Source: Phormidium sp. FACHB-1136
GTDB lineage: Bacteria > Cyanobacteriota > Cyanobacteriia > Phormidesmidales > Phormidesmidaceae
DNA: 64,000 bases
Direction of reading: 5' to 3'
NCBI RefSeq assembly: GCF_014697375.1
Contig: NZ_JACJRS010000001.1
Coordinates: 124,001 to 188,000 of the forward strand
Positions 7,361 to 16,897 of this stretch are shown here, one piece after another. Numbering within the stretch: position 1 is the stretch's first letter; every line of letters begins with the position of its first letter. Made by a program: the position numbers and the translations under genes. Below the pieces are notes generated by a model. That model was not told where the DNA came from and searched no databases. It saw nothing but the letters and a program-made list of their open reading frames with translations.

Positions 7361-9967
7361 ATGTTGCAAAAGCGCCTAGAGCCGTTTCTGAGTCGAAAGC
7401 GCGTAGCCGTGGTAGAAGCCTGCGTGATTGGGCTGGTGTCGGGGCTGGCGGCGGTGCTGCTGAAGCAGGGGGTGGAATGGCTGACCCTGTGGCGCACCCA
7501 TAGCACCTTACCGCTCTGGCTGGCGCTGCCACTGATTGGCTTGGGCGGCGGCTACCTATCGGGCTGGCTGGTGGAGCGGCTGGCCCCGGAGGCGTCGGGC
7601 AGCGGTATCCCCCAGGTGAAGGCGGCGCTGGGGTTTGCCAAAATGCCCCTAAATTTGCGGGTGGCCCTCGTTAAATTGGGCAGTACGCTGCTGGCCCTGG
7701 GGTCGGGGTTATCCTTGGGGCGGCAGGGGCCAACGGTACAGATTGGGGCGGCCTTGGCGGCGCAGCTTAGTCGGTGGGTGCCCACCTCACCGGAGTATCG
7801 GCGGCAGCTCATTTCGGCGGGGGCGGCGGCGGGGCTGGCGGCGGGGTTTAATGCGCCCATTGCCGGGGTGCTGTTTGTGGTAGAGGAACTACTCCAGGAC
7901 TTCTCTGACCTGACGCTGGGCAGCGCCATTTTGGCCTCGTTTATTGGGGCAGTGGTATCGCGGCTGCTGGGGGGGCAGGGGCTAAACCTAGCGATGGAAG
8001 CCAAGCCTGTTAGCCTATCGGTCTATGACCTGCCGTTTTTAGTGGTGTTAGGACTGCTGGCCGGACTGCTGGGGTCGCTGTTTCGGCGGGGAATCTTCGG
8101 CAGTTTGGCCTTTTTTCGGCAGTTCAAAACCCTCGGATTGCCGGGACGCATTGGCCTCGCGGGGTTGATTACGGGCCTGGTGGGGGTGTTTGTGCCCGTG
8201 GCGGCGGTAGATAACACGGGTCTGCAAGAATTTTTGGTGACGGGATCGGCGGGCTGGCAGTTGATTGCCGTGGCCTTTGTGGTCAAGTTTTTGTTGACGT
8301 TGTTGGCCTACGGGTCGGGGGCGGCGGGGGGAATTTTTGCCCCTTCCCTGGTGCTAGGGGCAGCACTGGGGTGTTTGGTGAGCTTCTTAGCCCAAGCCGC
8401 CTACACGGGCTTTGGGGCTTGGCCCATGCCAGAAGCCCTGGGCAGTACCACCACCTACGCCCTCACCGGAATGGGCGCATTTTTTAGTGCGGTGACGGGG
8501 GTGCCGATCACCGCCATCGTCATTGTGTTTGAGATGACCGCCAACTTTAACCTGGTGTTGCCCCTGATGATTGGATCTGGCATCGCCTACCTGATTGCCG
8601 ACCGGGCCAATAAGGGATCTATCTATAACCGCCTGCTGGAAATGAAGGGCATCCACCTGGAACCCATAGCCCAGGCCAACAATCCCTGGGCACACCTCAC
8701 AGCGGCTGACTTGATGCAGCGGCGGGTAGAAACCCTCTCCAGCCAGATCACCCTGCCGGAAGTCGTCCAAGCCTTTTCCCGATCTCACCATCGCGGCTTT
8801 CCGGTGCTAGAGGAGGGGCGACTGGTGGGCATCGTCACCCAAAGCGACCTGGGCGAGGCCACCAGCCAGGGACTTGAACCCTACCTCACCCTAAAGGACT
8901 TGATGACGCCCCACCCCGTCACCGTGTCCCCCGATGCCCCCCTGCCCAGGGTGCTACACCTGCTGAACCGCCTCAAGCTCAGCCGCCTGCCCGTCACCGA
9001 GGGCAACAAACTGGTGGGAATCATCACCCGCGCCGACATCATCCGGGCCGAATCGGATCAAGTCAGTGGCGACCTGCCAGAGCTTGGCCCCCAGGCCGAA
9101 CCCTCCTACGTGGTCTTCCAACAGCGGGCTCCAGCCACGGGACAGGGTCGCTTATTGGTGCCCCTCGCCGATCCCCAAACCGCCCCCGACCTGATTAAAA
9201 TCGCCGCCGCCATTGCCCACGGTCTGCACTACGAATTGGAGTGCGTCCACGTGGTGCGGGTGCCGCGCAGTGTCGCCCCCGCCGAAGCCAAGGTAGACTT
9301 GCAAACGGCGGAACCCCTGCGCCAACTGGCTCTCTCCTACGCCGAACACAGTGGCCTATCGGTGCATTTCCAAGTCCGCGCCGCCCACGAAATTGGCCGC
9401 ACCCTGCTGGAAATCATCCGCGACCGCCACATCGACCTCGTCCTGATGGGCTGGTACAACCCCACCCTCACCCCCGGTCGCGTCATCAACAGCGTGGTGG
9501 ATACCCTGATCCGCCAAGCCCCTTGCCAAGTGCTCGTCGTCCGTCCAGGCCGCAACCTCACCTTCAACCACTGGCTGCTGCCTACCGCAGGCGGCCCCAA
9601 TGCCCAAAGCGCCCACCGCCTGCTGCCAGGATTGATCACCCTCGGCAAAACCCCCGACATTCACCTCTGCACCATCTGCCATCCAGAACAAGGGAAATGT
9701 CTCACCCCCCAGTACCTCTCAACCCTCGCCGATGACCTAGAGGTTGCCCTGCATCGCCCCGTCCGCACCCATGTGGTGACGCACACCTCCGTCTCCGAGG
9801 CCATCCTCGACCTCTCCCACCAGTGCCAAAGCGACGCCATTCTGCTAGGGGCTTCCCGCGAAAACCTGCTCAGCCAAGTGCTGAAGGGCAACGTGCCCCT
9901 AGAAATTGCCCAACAAACTGACATCACCATCATCCTGCTGCGCCAGGTGGAGGATGAGAGCGAGTGA
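7361..9967 (+). CDS. ClC-type chloride channel/transporter with CBS pair and two USP domains
   Basis: An 868-residue protein. The ClC membrane domain (about 15-425) has the selectivity motifs GSGIP (80-84), GRQGP (120-124) and GIFAP (324-328), plus the VEEL segment (174-177) that carries the proton glutamate in exchangers. The second motif normally reads G(K/R)EGP; here the gating glutamate is glutamine (Q122, codon CAG). Two CBS domains follow (about 448-570), then two universal-stress-protein-like domains (about 594-720 and 735-866). CBS and USP domains usually bind adenine nucleotides, so ion flux may be tied to energy status. It is divergent from the small DNA-binding gene. Confidence 0.9.
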   Translation: MLQKRLEPFLSRKRVAVVEACVIGLVSGLAAVLLKQGVEWLTLWRTHSTLPLWLALPLIGLGGGYLSGWLVERLAPEASGSGIPQVKAALGFAKMPLNLRVALVKLGSTLLALGSGLSLGRQGPTVQIGAALAAQLSRWVPTSPEYRRQLISAGAAAGLAAGFNAPIAGVLFVVEELLQDFSDLTLGSAILASFIGAVVSRLLGGQGLNLAMEAKPVSLSVYDLPFLVVLGLLAGLLGSLFRRGIFGSLAFFRQFKTLGLPGRIGLAGLITGLVGVFVPVAAVDNTGLQEFLVTGSAGWQLIAVAFVVKFLLTLLAYGSGAAGGIFAPSLVLGAALGCLVSFLAQAAYTGFGAWPMPEALGSTTTYALTGMGAFFSAVTGVPITAIVIVFEMTANFNLVLPLMIGSGIAYLIADRANKGSIYNRLLEMKGIHLEPIAQANNPWAHLTAADLMQRRVETLSSQITLPEVVQAFSRSHHRGFPVLEEGRLVGIVTQSDLGEATSQGLEPYLTLKDLMTPHPVTVSPDAPLPRVLHLLNRLKLSRLPVTEGNKLVGIITRADIIRAESDQVSGDLPELGPQAEPSYVVFQQRAPATGQGRLLVPLADPQTAPDLIKIAAAIAHGLHYELECVHVVRVPRSVAPAEAKVDLQTAEPLRQLALSYAEHSGLSVHFQVRAAHEIGRTLLEIIRDRHIDLVLMGWYNPTLTPGRVINSVVDTLIRQAPCQVLVVRPGRNLTFNHWLLPTAGGPNAQSAHRLLPGLITLGKTPDIHLCTICHPEQGKCLTPQYLSTLADDLEVALHRPVRTHVVTHTSVSEAILDLSHQCQSDAILLGASRENLLSQVLKGNVPLEIAQQTDITIILLRQVEDESE

Positions 9968-9996
9968 ACGCCGCAGATCTGGCTTCTATGCTAATC

Positions 9997-10109
9997 GGTA
10001 GTCCTCTTTCCTACAGGATAGAGAATAATCAGGTATCCCTAAAGACCTTACGGCAGTAGACCGCTGCTTCTAGCTGATTTTTCTCTGAACCGTAAATTAA
10101 TGTACTGCC
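9997..10109 (+). repeat. 113-bp dispersed element with GGTAGT/ACTGCC ends, copy 1
   Basis: It starts GGTAGTCCTC and ends TGTACTGCC, giving imperfect terminal inverted repeats. It aligns over its full 113 bp with the sequence at 48064-48279 (minus) once the MITE nested there is removed. A partial third copy lies at 51598-51690 next to an IS1 transposase remnant. It is non-coding and lies in the 307-base gap between the ClC and CAP genes. It may be an IS1-derived non-autonomous element. Confidence 0.7.
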
Positions 10110-10234
10110 GTCCAATCGTCAGCGGGGACTTGACGATGTGATCACCCGAAAGTTCTGTTCCAGTGCCGTTTTTACGTAATTTTGCTTAGTTAATCAGACT
10201 GATCGGGCGGGAACCATAACCCCAGAACATCAGC

Positions 10235-10248
10235 TTAGCCATGGCTAA
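10235..10248. promoter_or_regulatory. 14-bp perfect palindrome upstream of the CAP-protein gene
   Basis: TTAGCCATGGCTAA is a perfect palindrome 26 bases before the ATG at 10275. It is enclosed by ACCCC (about 10218) and GGGGT (about 10262), so the leader RNA could fold into a two-layer stem. It could be an operator or an RNA structure; the sequence does not decide. Confidence 0.3.
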
Positions 10249-10274
10249 ATGCTAGGCGCTATAGGGGTAGGATC

Positions 10275-11213
10275 ATGAAAAAGACTGGCTGGTTAGCCTT
10301 GGGCATAGCTCTGATATCGGTGCTGACTGTGCCCCCCCAAGTCGCGGAGGCTAACCCTAGTCGCACCGCCAGTGGTGCCCTTAGCAATGGGTCGGCCTAC
10401 GAAGTGTGGCGCATGGATCGTTCCAATCAACATTTTCAACTGCGGGTATGGCGTGGCAACCGCCGCGCCCCTGCCTCTCCCAACTGCACCTATAGCTTTG
10501 CATCCAGGAGCGACGCCCTCACCTTTTGGGAACAGATTGCCAACCTAACGGGTTGTCCCTACCAATCCGGTGGGGGAACCACCCCAAATAGCAGCACAAC
10601 CACCGCAACGACAACCATATCCTCTCGCGGCCAAACTCCTACCGCAATCACCACGACACCGGGATCTACCTCGAATTCCCCTGGGCAAGCGACACCCCCA
10701 ACCACCTGCAACGCCCAGGAGCAGGAACAGGCCGCTGTGGCACATCTCAACTGGATGCGCCAAAACCCAGCCGCCGCAGGGCGACAACTGGGCCTAAACC
10801 TCAGTCATGTCAGACCACAGCCACCGCTGAGGGTGCATCCTATCCTCACCCAAGTGGCCCGTGAGCGGGCCGTAGATCTGGGCGAACGTCGCTACTTTGG
10901 CCATGTTGATCCCGATGGCCGTGGCCCTAATATCAAGGTTGTTGAAGCGGGTTATCCTCTGCCCAGACATTGGCTTCAAAGACCTAGCAGTAACTTTATT
11001 GAATCCTTAGTCGCGGGGCGGGCTACGGGCCAAGCCGCCATGGATGCGCTGATCATTGATGCCGGGATCAACCCACCGGGGCACCGCATTCACCTGTTAG
11101 CAATGAGCGATTTCTTCCAACGTCATACCGATATTGGCGTTGGCTTTGCCTGCGTACCCGGCAGTCCCTATCGCTACTACATGGCAGTGTTGACAGCCTA
11201 TCCCGAACCTTAA
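10275..11213 (+). CDS. Secreted CAP-domain (SCP/PR-1-like) protein
   Basis: The 312 residues begin with a Sec signal peptide (MKKTGWLALGIALISVLTV, cleavage near AEA at 24-26). A small N-terminal domain has two cysteines. A Ser/Thr/Pro-rich linker spans about 98-145. A C-terminal CAP domain follows (about 150-310), with LNWMRQNPAAAGRQ at its start and FGHVDPDGRGP. Bacterial CAP proteins are extracytoplasmic and their biochemical role is mostly unknown. It stands alone between the ClC gene and the rbc operon, with its own leader containing a palindrome. Confidence 0.85.
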   Translation: MKKTGWLALGIALISVLTVPPQVAEANPSRTASGALSNGSAYEVWRMDRSNQHFQLRVWRGNRRAPASPNCTYSFASRSDALTFWEQIANLTGCPYQSGGGTTPNSSTTTATTTISSRGQTPTAITTTPGSTSNSPGQATPPTTCNAQEQEQAAVAHLNWMRQNPAAAGRQLGLNLSHVRPQPPLRVHPILTQVARERAVDLGERRYFGHVDPDGRGPNIKVVEAGYPLPRHWLQRPSSNFIESLVAGRATGQAAMDALIIDAGINPPGHRIHLLAMSDFFQRHTDIGVGFACVPGSPYRYYMAVLTAYPEP

Positions 11214-11253
11214 TCTTTCCTTCACGGGCGTTACATAATTAAAAGATGAATAG

Positions 11254-11367
11254 GGGGACGCCGCCAACCTGCTGGGCAAAGGCGATTTGCTCTACCTCAA
11301 AGGGGCGCAGCTTCTACGACTCCAGAGCCTCTATGCCCCAGATATTCACGCCCTAGACCTCCAGTAA
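11254..11367 (+). pseudogene. Coding remnant resembling the C-terminus of an FtsK/HerA-type ATPase
   Basis: A 37-codon open stretch without a start codon begins right after an in-frame TAG and ends at a TAA. It reads GDAANLLGKGDLLYLKG then RLQSLYAP. The NLLGKGDLL pattern and the following RLQS/RVQ segment recall the end of the motor domain of FtsK-like translocases. No other part of such a gene is nearby, so this would be a leftover of a deletion. The match is from memory and short. Confidence 0.35.
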
Positions 11368-11473
11368 TGTCCCCCTTTCCTCTGTGAAGACATGACCGGG
11401 TAGGTGGTCTCCGGCCTGTCGCAGAAACAGCCCGGATGGCTATTTTCCATTGGGGTTGGGATCTCCTGAAACC

Positions 11474-11511
11474 AACAAAAGGCCGGAGGAGTTCTCCCCC
11501 GACCTTTTGTT
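11474..11511 (-). terminator. Probable terminator of the rbcL-rbcX-rbcS operon
   Basis: An inverted repeat AACAAAAGG ... CCTTTTGTT with inner GGAG/CTCC pairing lies 48 bases beyond the rbcS stop. On the minus strand the stem is followed by GG and a T-rich stretch. It suits the end of the highly expressed rbc transcript. Confidence 0.6.
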
Positions 11512-11558
11512 GTCTCTATTTTGAATCAGGAATTGTCCTCCTAATTCAGAAACAGATC

Positions 11559-11900
11559 CTAGTAGCGGTAGGTGCTAGCACCGGGCTTGTGCACGATGAA
11601 GCTAGCGATCTGACACTGCTTGACGTTGTCGAAACCAACCACGCGGATAAAGCAGTTGGAGTACTCGGAGCGGCAAGCCTGTACTTCGCTCAGCACTTCC
11701 TGGGTAGAGGTGGCGTTGAACATGGGCAGCTTCCACATCGTCCAGTAGTAGGCTTCGGGGTTGGAGTCTTCGTTGAACTCCACAGCCGGGAAGTAGCCCA
11801 TTTTCAGAATGTAGGCGATTTGCCGCTCGATCTGAGCATCGGTCAGAGGGGGCAGGTAGGACATCGTTTCGTAACGACGCTCTTTAGGCAGAGTTTTCAT
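11559..11900 (-). CDS. rbcS: RuBisCO small subunit
   Basis: A 113-residue small subunit of form IB RuBisCO, beginning [19 protein letters not shown]. The family blocks [20 protein letters not shown] and [10 protein letters not shown] are present. The chosen ATG at 11900 is preceded by GAGGA at good spacing; an in-frame extension up to 11984 adds unrelated residues and is rejected. Eight small subunits cap the large-subunit octamer in the carboxysome. It is the last gene of the rbcL-rbcX-rbcS operon and is followed by a hairpin terminator. Confidence 0.97.
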   Translation of the reverse strand: MKTLPKERRYETMSYLPPLTDAQIERQIAYILKMGYFPAVEFNEDSNPEAYYWTMWKLPMFNATSTQEVLSEVQACRSEYSNCFIRVVGFDNVKQCQIASFIVHKPGASTYRY

Positions 11901-12003
11901 AGTTCCTCGCTGGGTTACTAATCTGCGATCAGACAAGGCTGACCGCGAGTGAACAAAAGAGTGAACGGCGATGGTTCGATCCATCCGTTGTAAAACCTGG
12001 AAC

Positions 12004-12432
12004 CTACTCTAGGGAACGCTCTCCATCGCTGGCCGATTCCTGGGACACCTCAAGGGTGCTGAGGGTTTCGGACTGATCGAGATGGTCGGCATCACCCAAT
12101 TGAGTCAGGCGCTCTAAATGCTGGCGGCGGTGTTCCATATTGGCTTGCTGAAGGTTGGCGATCACCATTTCCGGCAAAAACTCGCAGATTTCCTCTGCAA
12201 TGTGCTGCCGAACCGTCATGATGCGCATGGCCAGGTCGGGCTTTTCCGCCATTAGGGCCGTCAGGTAGGTTTCCCCATCCTGGAGGGCTTCCTTGGTCGA
12301 AAACGTATTCAGCCAATAGGCTTGGGCGGGGTTGGTTTCCTTAAGCTGACTCAGCACCGTTTTCACGGCCTGGAAGGTCAGATAGCTGGTCAGCACCTTG
12401 GCGGTGTCCTTGGCCGCTTGCTTAAGGTCCAT
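12004..12432 (-). CDS. rbcX: RuBisCO assembly chaperone RbcX
   Basis: A 142-residue protein starting [20 protein letters not shown], the conserved RbcX N-terminus. The helical dimer segments with [12 protein letters not shown] and [13 protein letters not shown] follow. RbcX dimers bind the C-terminal tail of RbcL and help assemble the L8 core. The last ~30 residues, rich in S and E, are variable in the family. It sits between rbcL and rbcS, the order typical of beta-cyanobacteria, with gaps of about 195 and 103 bases. Confidence 0.97.
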   Translation of the reverse strand: MDLKQAAKDTAKVLTSYLTFQAVKTVLSQLKETNPAQAYWLNTFSTKEALQDGETYLTALMAEKPDLAMRIMTVRQHIAEEICEFLPEMVIANLQQANMEHRRQHLERLTQLGDADHLDQSETLSTLEVSQESASDGERSLE

Positions 12433-12627
12433 CGGCGTCTCCTCGAAGGGTTGACCTAGACCCCGCCCGGTGGGTGGGTAGCCCTGATTGAAGCCCGAAA
12501 TCCAGATAGATTCGGTAACTTAAGCCGCAATCTTAAGTTTTTTTAAGATGCTGACCCTTGGAACTTCCCACGCCCCGCCGTCGGTAGAGATAAGCCGAAA
12601 CCTATCCCCACCGCCGCCAAAGCACGA

Positions 12628-14058
12628 TTAGAGGGTGTCAACGGTGTCGAACTCGAACTTGATTTCCTTCCACAGTTCGCAGGCGGCAGCCAGTTCGGGA
12701 GACCACTTGCAAGCTTCGCGGATGATGTCGCCACCTTCACGAGCCAGGTCACGGCCTTCGTTACGGGCCTGAACACAAGCTTCCAGAGCGACGCGGTTGG
12801 CGGTGGCACCGGGCGCGTTACCCCAGGGGTGACCGAGGGTACCACCACCGAACTGAAGCACGGAGTCGTCGCCGAAGATTTCCACCAGCGCGGGCATGTG
12901 CCACACGTGGATACCGCCGGAGGCCACAGCCATGACGCCGCCCATGGAGGCCCAATCTTGGGTGAAGTACACACCGCGAGAGGGGTCGCGCTCGACGTAG
13001 TTTTCGCGCAGCAGGTCTACGAAACCGAGGGTGCCAGCGCGGTCACCTTCCAGCTTGCCCACCACGGTTCCGGTATGGATGTGGTCACCACCGGACATCC
13101 GCAGACACTTGGCCAGAACGCGGAAGTGGATCCCGTGGTTCTTCTGACGGTCGATCACAGCGTGCATGGCGCGGTGAATGTGCAGCAGAACGCCGTTGTC
13201 GCGGCACCAGTGGGACAGGGTGGTGTTGGCGGTGAAGCCAGCGGTGAGGAAGTCATGCATGACGATGGGCATGTTGAGTTCTTTGGCGTACTCAGCCCGC
13301 TTCAGCATTTCTTCGCAGGTGGAGGCGGTCACGTTCAGGTAGTGACCTTTGATTTCCCCGGTTTCAGCCTGGGACTTGTGGATGGCATCGGCCACAAACA
13401 GGAAGCGGTCGCGCCAGCGCTGGAAGGGCTGGGAGTTGATGTTTTCGTCATCTTTGGTGAAGTCTAGACCACCGCGTAGGGCTTCATAGACAGCACGGCC
13501 ATAGTTCTTGGCGGACAGACCCAGCTTGGGCTTGATGGTACAACCCAGCAGAGGACGACCGTACTTGTTCAGGCGGTCGCGCTCCACTTGGATACCGTGG
13601 GGAGGGCCTTGGAAGGTCTTCAGGTAGGCGACGGGAATCCGCAGGTCTTCCAGACGCAGGGCGCGTAGGGCCTTGAAGCCGAACACGTTCCCCACCAGGG
13701 AGGTCAGCAGGTTGGTGACGGAACCTTCCTCGAACAGGTCGAGGGGGTAGGCCACATAGCAAATGTATTGGTTATCTTCGCCCGGTACTGGCTCGATGTC
13801 GTAGCAACGACCCTTGTACCGATCCATGTCGGTCAGGAGGTCGGTCCACACCGTGGTCCAGGTACCCGTAGAGGATTCAGCGGCGACCGCAGCAGCGCAC
13901 TCTTCGGGAGGTACACCGGGCTGAGGGGTCATCCGGAATGCCGCCAAAATATCGGTATCTTTGGGGGTGTAGTCGGGGGTGTAATAGGTCAGCTTATAGT
14001 CCTTGACCCCGGCGCTATAGCCCGCTTTTGACTGAGTCGTTGTCTGAGAGTAAGACAT
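12628..14058 (-). CDS. rbcL: RuBisCO large subunit, form IB
   Basis: A 476-residue large subunit with the expected active-site blocks: TIKPKLG (catalytic Lys at 176), [14 protein letters not shown] (carbamylated Lys at 202) and [10 protein letters not shown] in the barrel. It starts [23 protein letters not shown], the cyanobacterial form IB N-terminus. A strong GGAAGGGAG ribosome-binding site lies just before the ATG. It fixes CO2 to ribulose-1,5-bisphosphate in the carboxysome. The first gene of the rbcL-rbcX-rbcS operon, it is divergent from cpcG across a 638-base region. A probable RbcR regulator is encoded at 23951-24979. Confidence 0.99.
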   Translation of the reverse strand: MSYSQTTTQSKAGYSAGVKDYKLTYYTPDYTPKDTDILAAFRMTPQPGVPPEECAAAVAAESSTGTWTTVWTDLLTDMDRYKGRCYDIEPVPGEDNQYICYVAYPLDLFEEGSVTNLLTSLVGNVFGFKALRALRLEDLRIPVAYLKTFQGPPHGIQVERDRLNKYGRPLLGCTIKPKLGLSAKNYGRAVYEALRGGLDFTKDDENINSQPFQRWRDRFLFVADAIHKSQAETGEIKGHYLNVTASTCEEMLKRAEYAKELNMPIVMHDFLTAGFTANTTLSHWCRDNGVLLHIHRAMHAVIDRQKNHGIHFRVLAKCLRMSGGDHIHTGTVVGKLEGDRAGTLGFVDLLRENYVERDPSRGVYFTQDWASMGGVMAVASGGIHVWHMPALVEIFGDDSVLQFGGGTLGHPWGNAPGATANRVALEACVQARNEGRDLAREGGDIIREACKWSPELAAACELWKEIKFEFDTVDTL

Positions 14059-14696
14059 ATCTCCCTTCCTGTGAATCTAAGAAATCTCTCACGCGAACCC
14101 CGGCGGCCCAGTCGCAGACACGGTAATCCCCGCAAGATACGGAGGGAACCTATGCCCAGCCCAAGAACCAGCCCGACGTCCAAAACAATGAGATGGCAGC
14201 AAACAGAAGGCAACTACCAAAACAGTTGCCTGCCAAGCGCTTTAGGTATTTTTCATTACCTCATGCTCTAGCATATTACCAGCGATTGGATAAGTTTAAT
14301 TTTGGAAGATCTGTATATATTCATAACTTTAGGTTATGGTCGGTTTAGACATTCCTGAACGTCTGTTTTACGGTTTTCGATGCGGGGTGAATGGCGTCTC
14401 CAAAGTGTGATATAGACGCTAAGGCATCTTCGCGGCGCTAAACGCTGATCTCGACGGGGTGTCGTTGATCAGGGTTGGGGATTTGGAGGGTGAGGCGGCG
14501 ATCTAGGGTCTAGGGTCTGGCACTGTCGCCCCTGGGTTCCCCCAGGCTCATAGGACTCAAGCCCTTAGGGAATAACCACTCTGGCGAATGTTAAGGACTG
14601 TGTTGATTTTCTCAGGTTGGCCCAGTAGGCGACAGACGTTCCCGTATGATCGTTTCCAAAGTTTGTAAATTTTCCTAAGATTCTGGAGATTCAAAC
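14059..14696. promoter_or_regulatory. Divergent rbcL/cpcG control region
   Basis: A 638-base non-coding region between two highly expressed, divergent photosynthesis genes. On the rbcL side a GGCAACT/AGTTGCC stem-loop (14209-14230) would fall in the leader RNA. The stretch about 14270-14350 is AT-rich with TATATATT- and TTATGG-like segments, the most likely place for the rbcL promoter. Another inverted repeat with CCTGGG lies near 14536. No credible ORF was seen. LysR-type RbcR sites are expected but I cannot assign one. Confidence 0.5.
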
Positions 14697-15458
14697 GTGT
14701 CTCTTCCGTTACTAAACTATTCTCCGTCCAGCCAAAACCAGCGGGTTGCTGACATCGACGTGGGCGGCGACCGTCAGCCCCGGATTTTCTCCACCGACGA
14801 TGTCTACAGCGGCACCGGAATGGATGCCCTGATCGAGGCGGCCTATCGGCAGATGTTCTTCCATGCCTTCAAGTGTGATCGTCAGATCTTCCTGGAGTCT
14901 CAACTGCGGAACGGACAAATCACCGTGCGCGACTTCATCCGGGGTCTGGCCCTCTCCCCCACCTTCTACAACAGCTTCTTTGCCAAAAACAGCAACTACA
15001 AGTTTGTTGAGCACTGCGTCCAGAAAATCCTGGGCCGCGAAGTGTACAACGAGCGCGAAAAGATCGCTTGGTCTATTGTGGTCGCCAACAAGGGCATTCA
15101 GGGCATCGTCGATGCGCTGCTCGACAGCGAAGAGTACCTGACCAATTTCGGTTACAACACCGTGCCCTATCAGCGTCGTCGGGTGCTGCCCGGTAAGGGT
15201 GAAGGCGATCTGCCTATCCACATCAGCAACCCCCGCTACGATGCTTACCACCGCAACCAACTGGGCTTCCCCCAAATCATTTGGCAGTCCCAGGTCAAGC
15301 GGTTTGTACCCCAAGACAAGCAGGCCACCGCTGGCAACCCCAGCCTCTTCCTGTCTATGGCCCGCAACATCGGCGCAACCGGTGCGGCTCCGGCCCGTGT
15401 CTCCATCGGCGATATCAACATTGCTACTGCGGTGCCCTACCGCAAGCTGTCTAGCTAG
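14697..15458 (+). CDS. cpcG: Phycobilisome rod-core linker polypeptide
   Basis: A 253-residue linker starting [17 protein letters not shown], the CpcG N-terminus. One PBS-linker (Pfam00427-type) domain spans about 20-190, with [15 protein letters not shown] and [18 protein letters not shown]. CpcG joins phycocyanin rods to the allophycocyanin core on the thylakoid surface. The start is a GTG with GGAGA about seven bases before it. No other cpc gene is adjacent, as is usual for cpcG loci. The C-terminus lacks the hydrophobic segment of the CpcG2/CpcL type, so the conventional CpcG1-like form is likely. Confidence 0.93.
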   Translation: MSLPLLNYSPSSQNQRVADIDVGGDRQPRIFSTDDVYSGTGMDALIEAAYRQMFFHAFKCDRQIFLESQLRNGQITVRDFIRGLALSPTFYNSFFAKNSNYKFVEHCVQKILGREVYNEREKIAWSIVVANKGIQGIVDALLDSEEYLTNFGYNTVPYQRRRVLPGKGEGDLPIHISNPRYDAYHRNQLGFPQIIWQSQVKRFVPQDKQATAGNPSLFLSMARNIGATGAAPARVSIGDINIATAVPYRKLSS

Positions 15459-15482
15459 GCGCTAACGGCCATCGGTTTCATG

Positions 15483-15514
15483 GAGAGAGTCGTCGATGGG
15501 CGGCTCTCTTTTTG
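15483..15514 (+). terminator. Rho-independent terminator of cpcG
   Basis: AGAGAG and CG pair with CG and CTCTCT around a short loop and are followed directly by a T run. It lies 25 bases after the cpcG stop. Confidence 0.75.
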
Positions 15515-15595
15515 TTTGGGTAAGAGGGGAGTCCGGTAGGGGCGAGGTATTCTCGCCCTGTATTCTCACCCTTGGGAGTCGGGCGATCTAAGGCT

Positions 15596-15623
15596 AAAAA
15601 AATCCCCCGGTTTTCCGAGGGAT
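15596..15623 (-). terminator. Rho-independent terminator of the TPR-protein gene
   Basis: On the minus strand TCCCTCGG, an AAAA loop and CCGGGGGA are followed by at least seven Ts. It lies about 100 bases downstream of the gene ending at 15727 and faces the cpcG terminator. Confidence 0.75.
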
Positions 15624-15726
15624 AAGCTTTGGTGTATCTACCATTCACCTGATGGCCTAGACGGCTTGCAATCAAAAAGGTTGCCTTGGTGGGGCACGTT
15701 TCCTAAGCCTAAGAATTGCGTGGACG

Positions 15727-16452
15727 TTAGTTAGGCAGGGGTTCGCCGCCATTCAGTCCTTGGAGGAAGGCGGCTTGTTCTCGCAGGGAGTCGGCCCAAT
15801 TCGTATCGCCTTCCGCTTCAACCAAATCGGCGGCTCTCTCGAAGTCGGCCACCACAGACTGTCGAGCGGATTCAGGAATGTCCTCTGGGCCTTCCATCGT
15901 CTCGCCTTGCTCGGTATAGACCTGGCTGAGGGTGGCTTGGGCACGACCTAGGTAGGCTAGGGCCTGGTTTGGATCAATAGCAATGGCAGCGGTGTAGGCG
16001 GCGATGGCGTCGCTGTAGCGTCCTTCACTGGTGAGGGCGTCGGCCTTGGCTAGGGCCATTTCATACTCGGTGGCGGGCCGTACCACCAGGTTAAAATCGC
16101 CGCCGTTGCCGGAATAGGAACGGGCCACAACCCGGTAGGTGCCGTTGGCAGGGAGTTCGGCCACAATGCGGGAGTTGAGGCTACCGCCAAAGTCATCGTT
16201 GAAGGCGATTTCTTCCCCGGTGGCGGTTTGCAGGGACAGCACCGTATCAAAGTCTTCACTTTCCAGGATGATCGTCACCGCCTGCCCAGCTTGGCCTGCA
16301 AAGGTATGGACAGATTCCGCTGGAACAATGGTGCCCCCGGTTTCGATGATGGCTTGTTGTGCCCGTGCTGGCAACGAGGCCACCCCTATCCCCAGACCTG
16401 TGGTTAAGGCCATGAGGGTCATGAATGAGCCAATGGGTCGCAGCGAAGCCAT
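15727..16452 (-). CDS. Secreted protein with PPC-like and TPR domains
   Basis: The 241 residues have a signal peptide (about 1-31, ending PARAQQ). A beta-sandwich of the pre-peptidase C-terminal type follows (about 38-128), with LESEDFDTVLSL and GTYRVVARSY. TPR-like helices then run from about 130 to 190, including YSDAIAAYTAAIAIDPNQA. The C-terminal ~50 residues are acidic and helical. Such proteins are common in cyanobacterial periplasm but their partners are unknown. Its ATG lies about 150 bases from the divergent small gene at 16604. No enzyme motif is present. Confidence 0.75.
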   Translation of the reverse strand: MASLRPIGSFMTLMALTTGLGIGVASLPARAQQAIIETGGTIVPAESVHTFAGQAGQAVTIILESEDFDTVLSLQTATGEEIAFNDDFGGSLNSRIVAELPANGTYRVVARSYSGNGGDFNLVVRPATEYEMALAKADALTSEGRYSDAIAAYTAAIAIDPNQALAYLGRAQATLSQVYTEQGETMEGPEDIPESARQSVVADFERAADLVEAEGDTNWADSLREQAAFLQGLNGGEPLPN

Positions 16453-16603
16453 GGTGCCTCCGGGGGTAAGTCGTGTCCCTGCACCTTAACACAGGCGATT
16501 AGGGGGCATCGCCCCATTGGGACAAAGCGTAAGGTGGCCTCAGCTATGCTAAAAATAACGCACCGTCAGCTAGTCAAGTTTCCTTTGCCGTGACTTTCCA
16601 TGG

Positions 16604-16897
16604 ATGCCCATGCTATCCCCTAGCCTTACGCTGATTTTTAGCCTTGCGATGGTGGCTCCAGCCCTAGCGTTGCCGCAGCCGGAGGACACCCCAGAGGAAA
16701 TTCTGCGTACCGAAATCATTACCGAGGCACGCTCTCCTCTCACCGGGGAACCCCTGTCCGCCACCGAATATGCCATCTTAATGGAGCAACTCCAGGATCC
16801 CAACCGCAATCCCCAGGTCAGCCCGGAGGTCGCCCAACTAATCGGACTCTTGCAGTTTCGACGGGTGGTTAAGCCCATCCTCCCATTTATTCGCTGA
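16604..16897 (+). CDS. Small secreted protein, conserved in cyanobacteria, function unknown
   Basis: The 97 residues start with a hydrophobic signal peptide (about 1-23, ALALPQP near the cut). A short acidic-helical body follows with ILRTEIITEARSPLTGEPL and LSATEYAILMEQLQ. No catalytic motif or cysteine pair is present. I recognise the pattern as a short exported protein of cyanobacteria without assigned function. A possible earlier start was not favoured because the signal peptide begins here. Confidence 0.65.
   Translation: MPMLSPSLTLIFSLAMVAPALALPQPEDTPEEILRTEIITEARSPLTGEPLSATEYAILMEQLQDPNRNPQVSPEVAQLIGLLQFRRVVKPILPFIR

Noticed and set aside
12829-13467. Long open frame (212 codons) opposite rbcL
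   Set aside because: It is antisense to a certain, highly expressed gene and its protein has the biased composition of a codon-position shadow.
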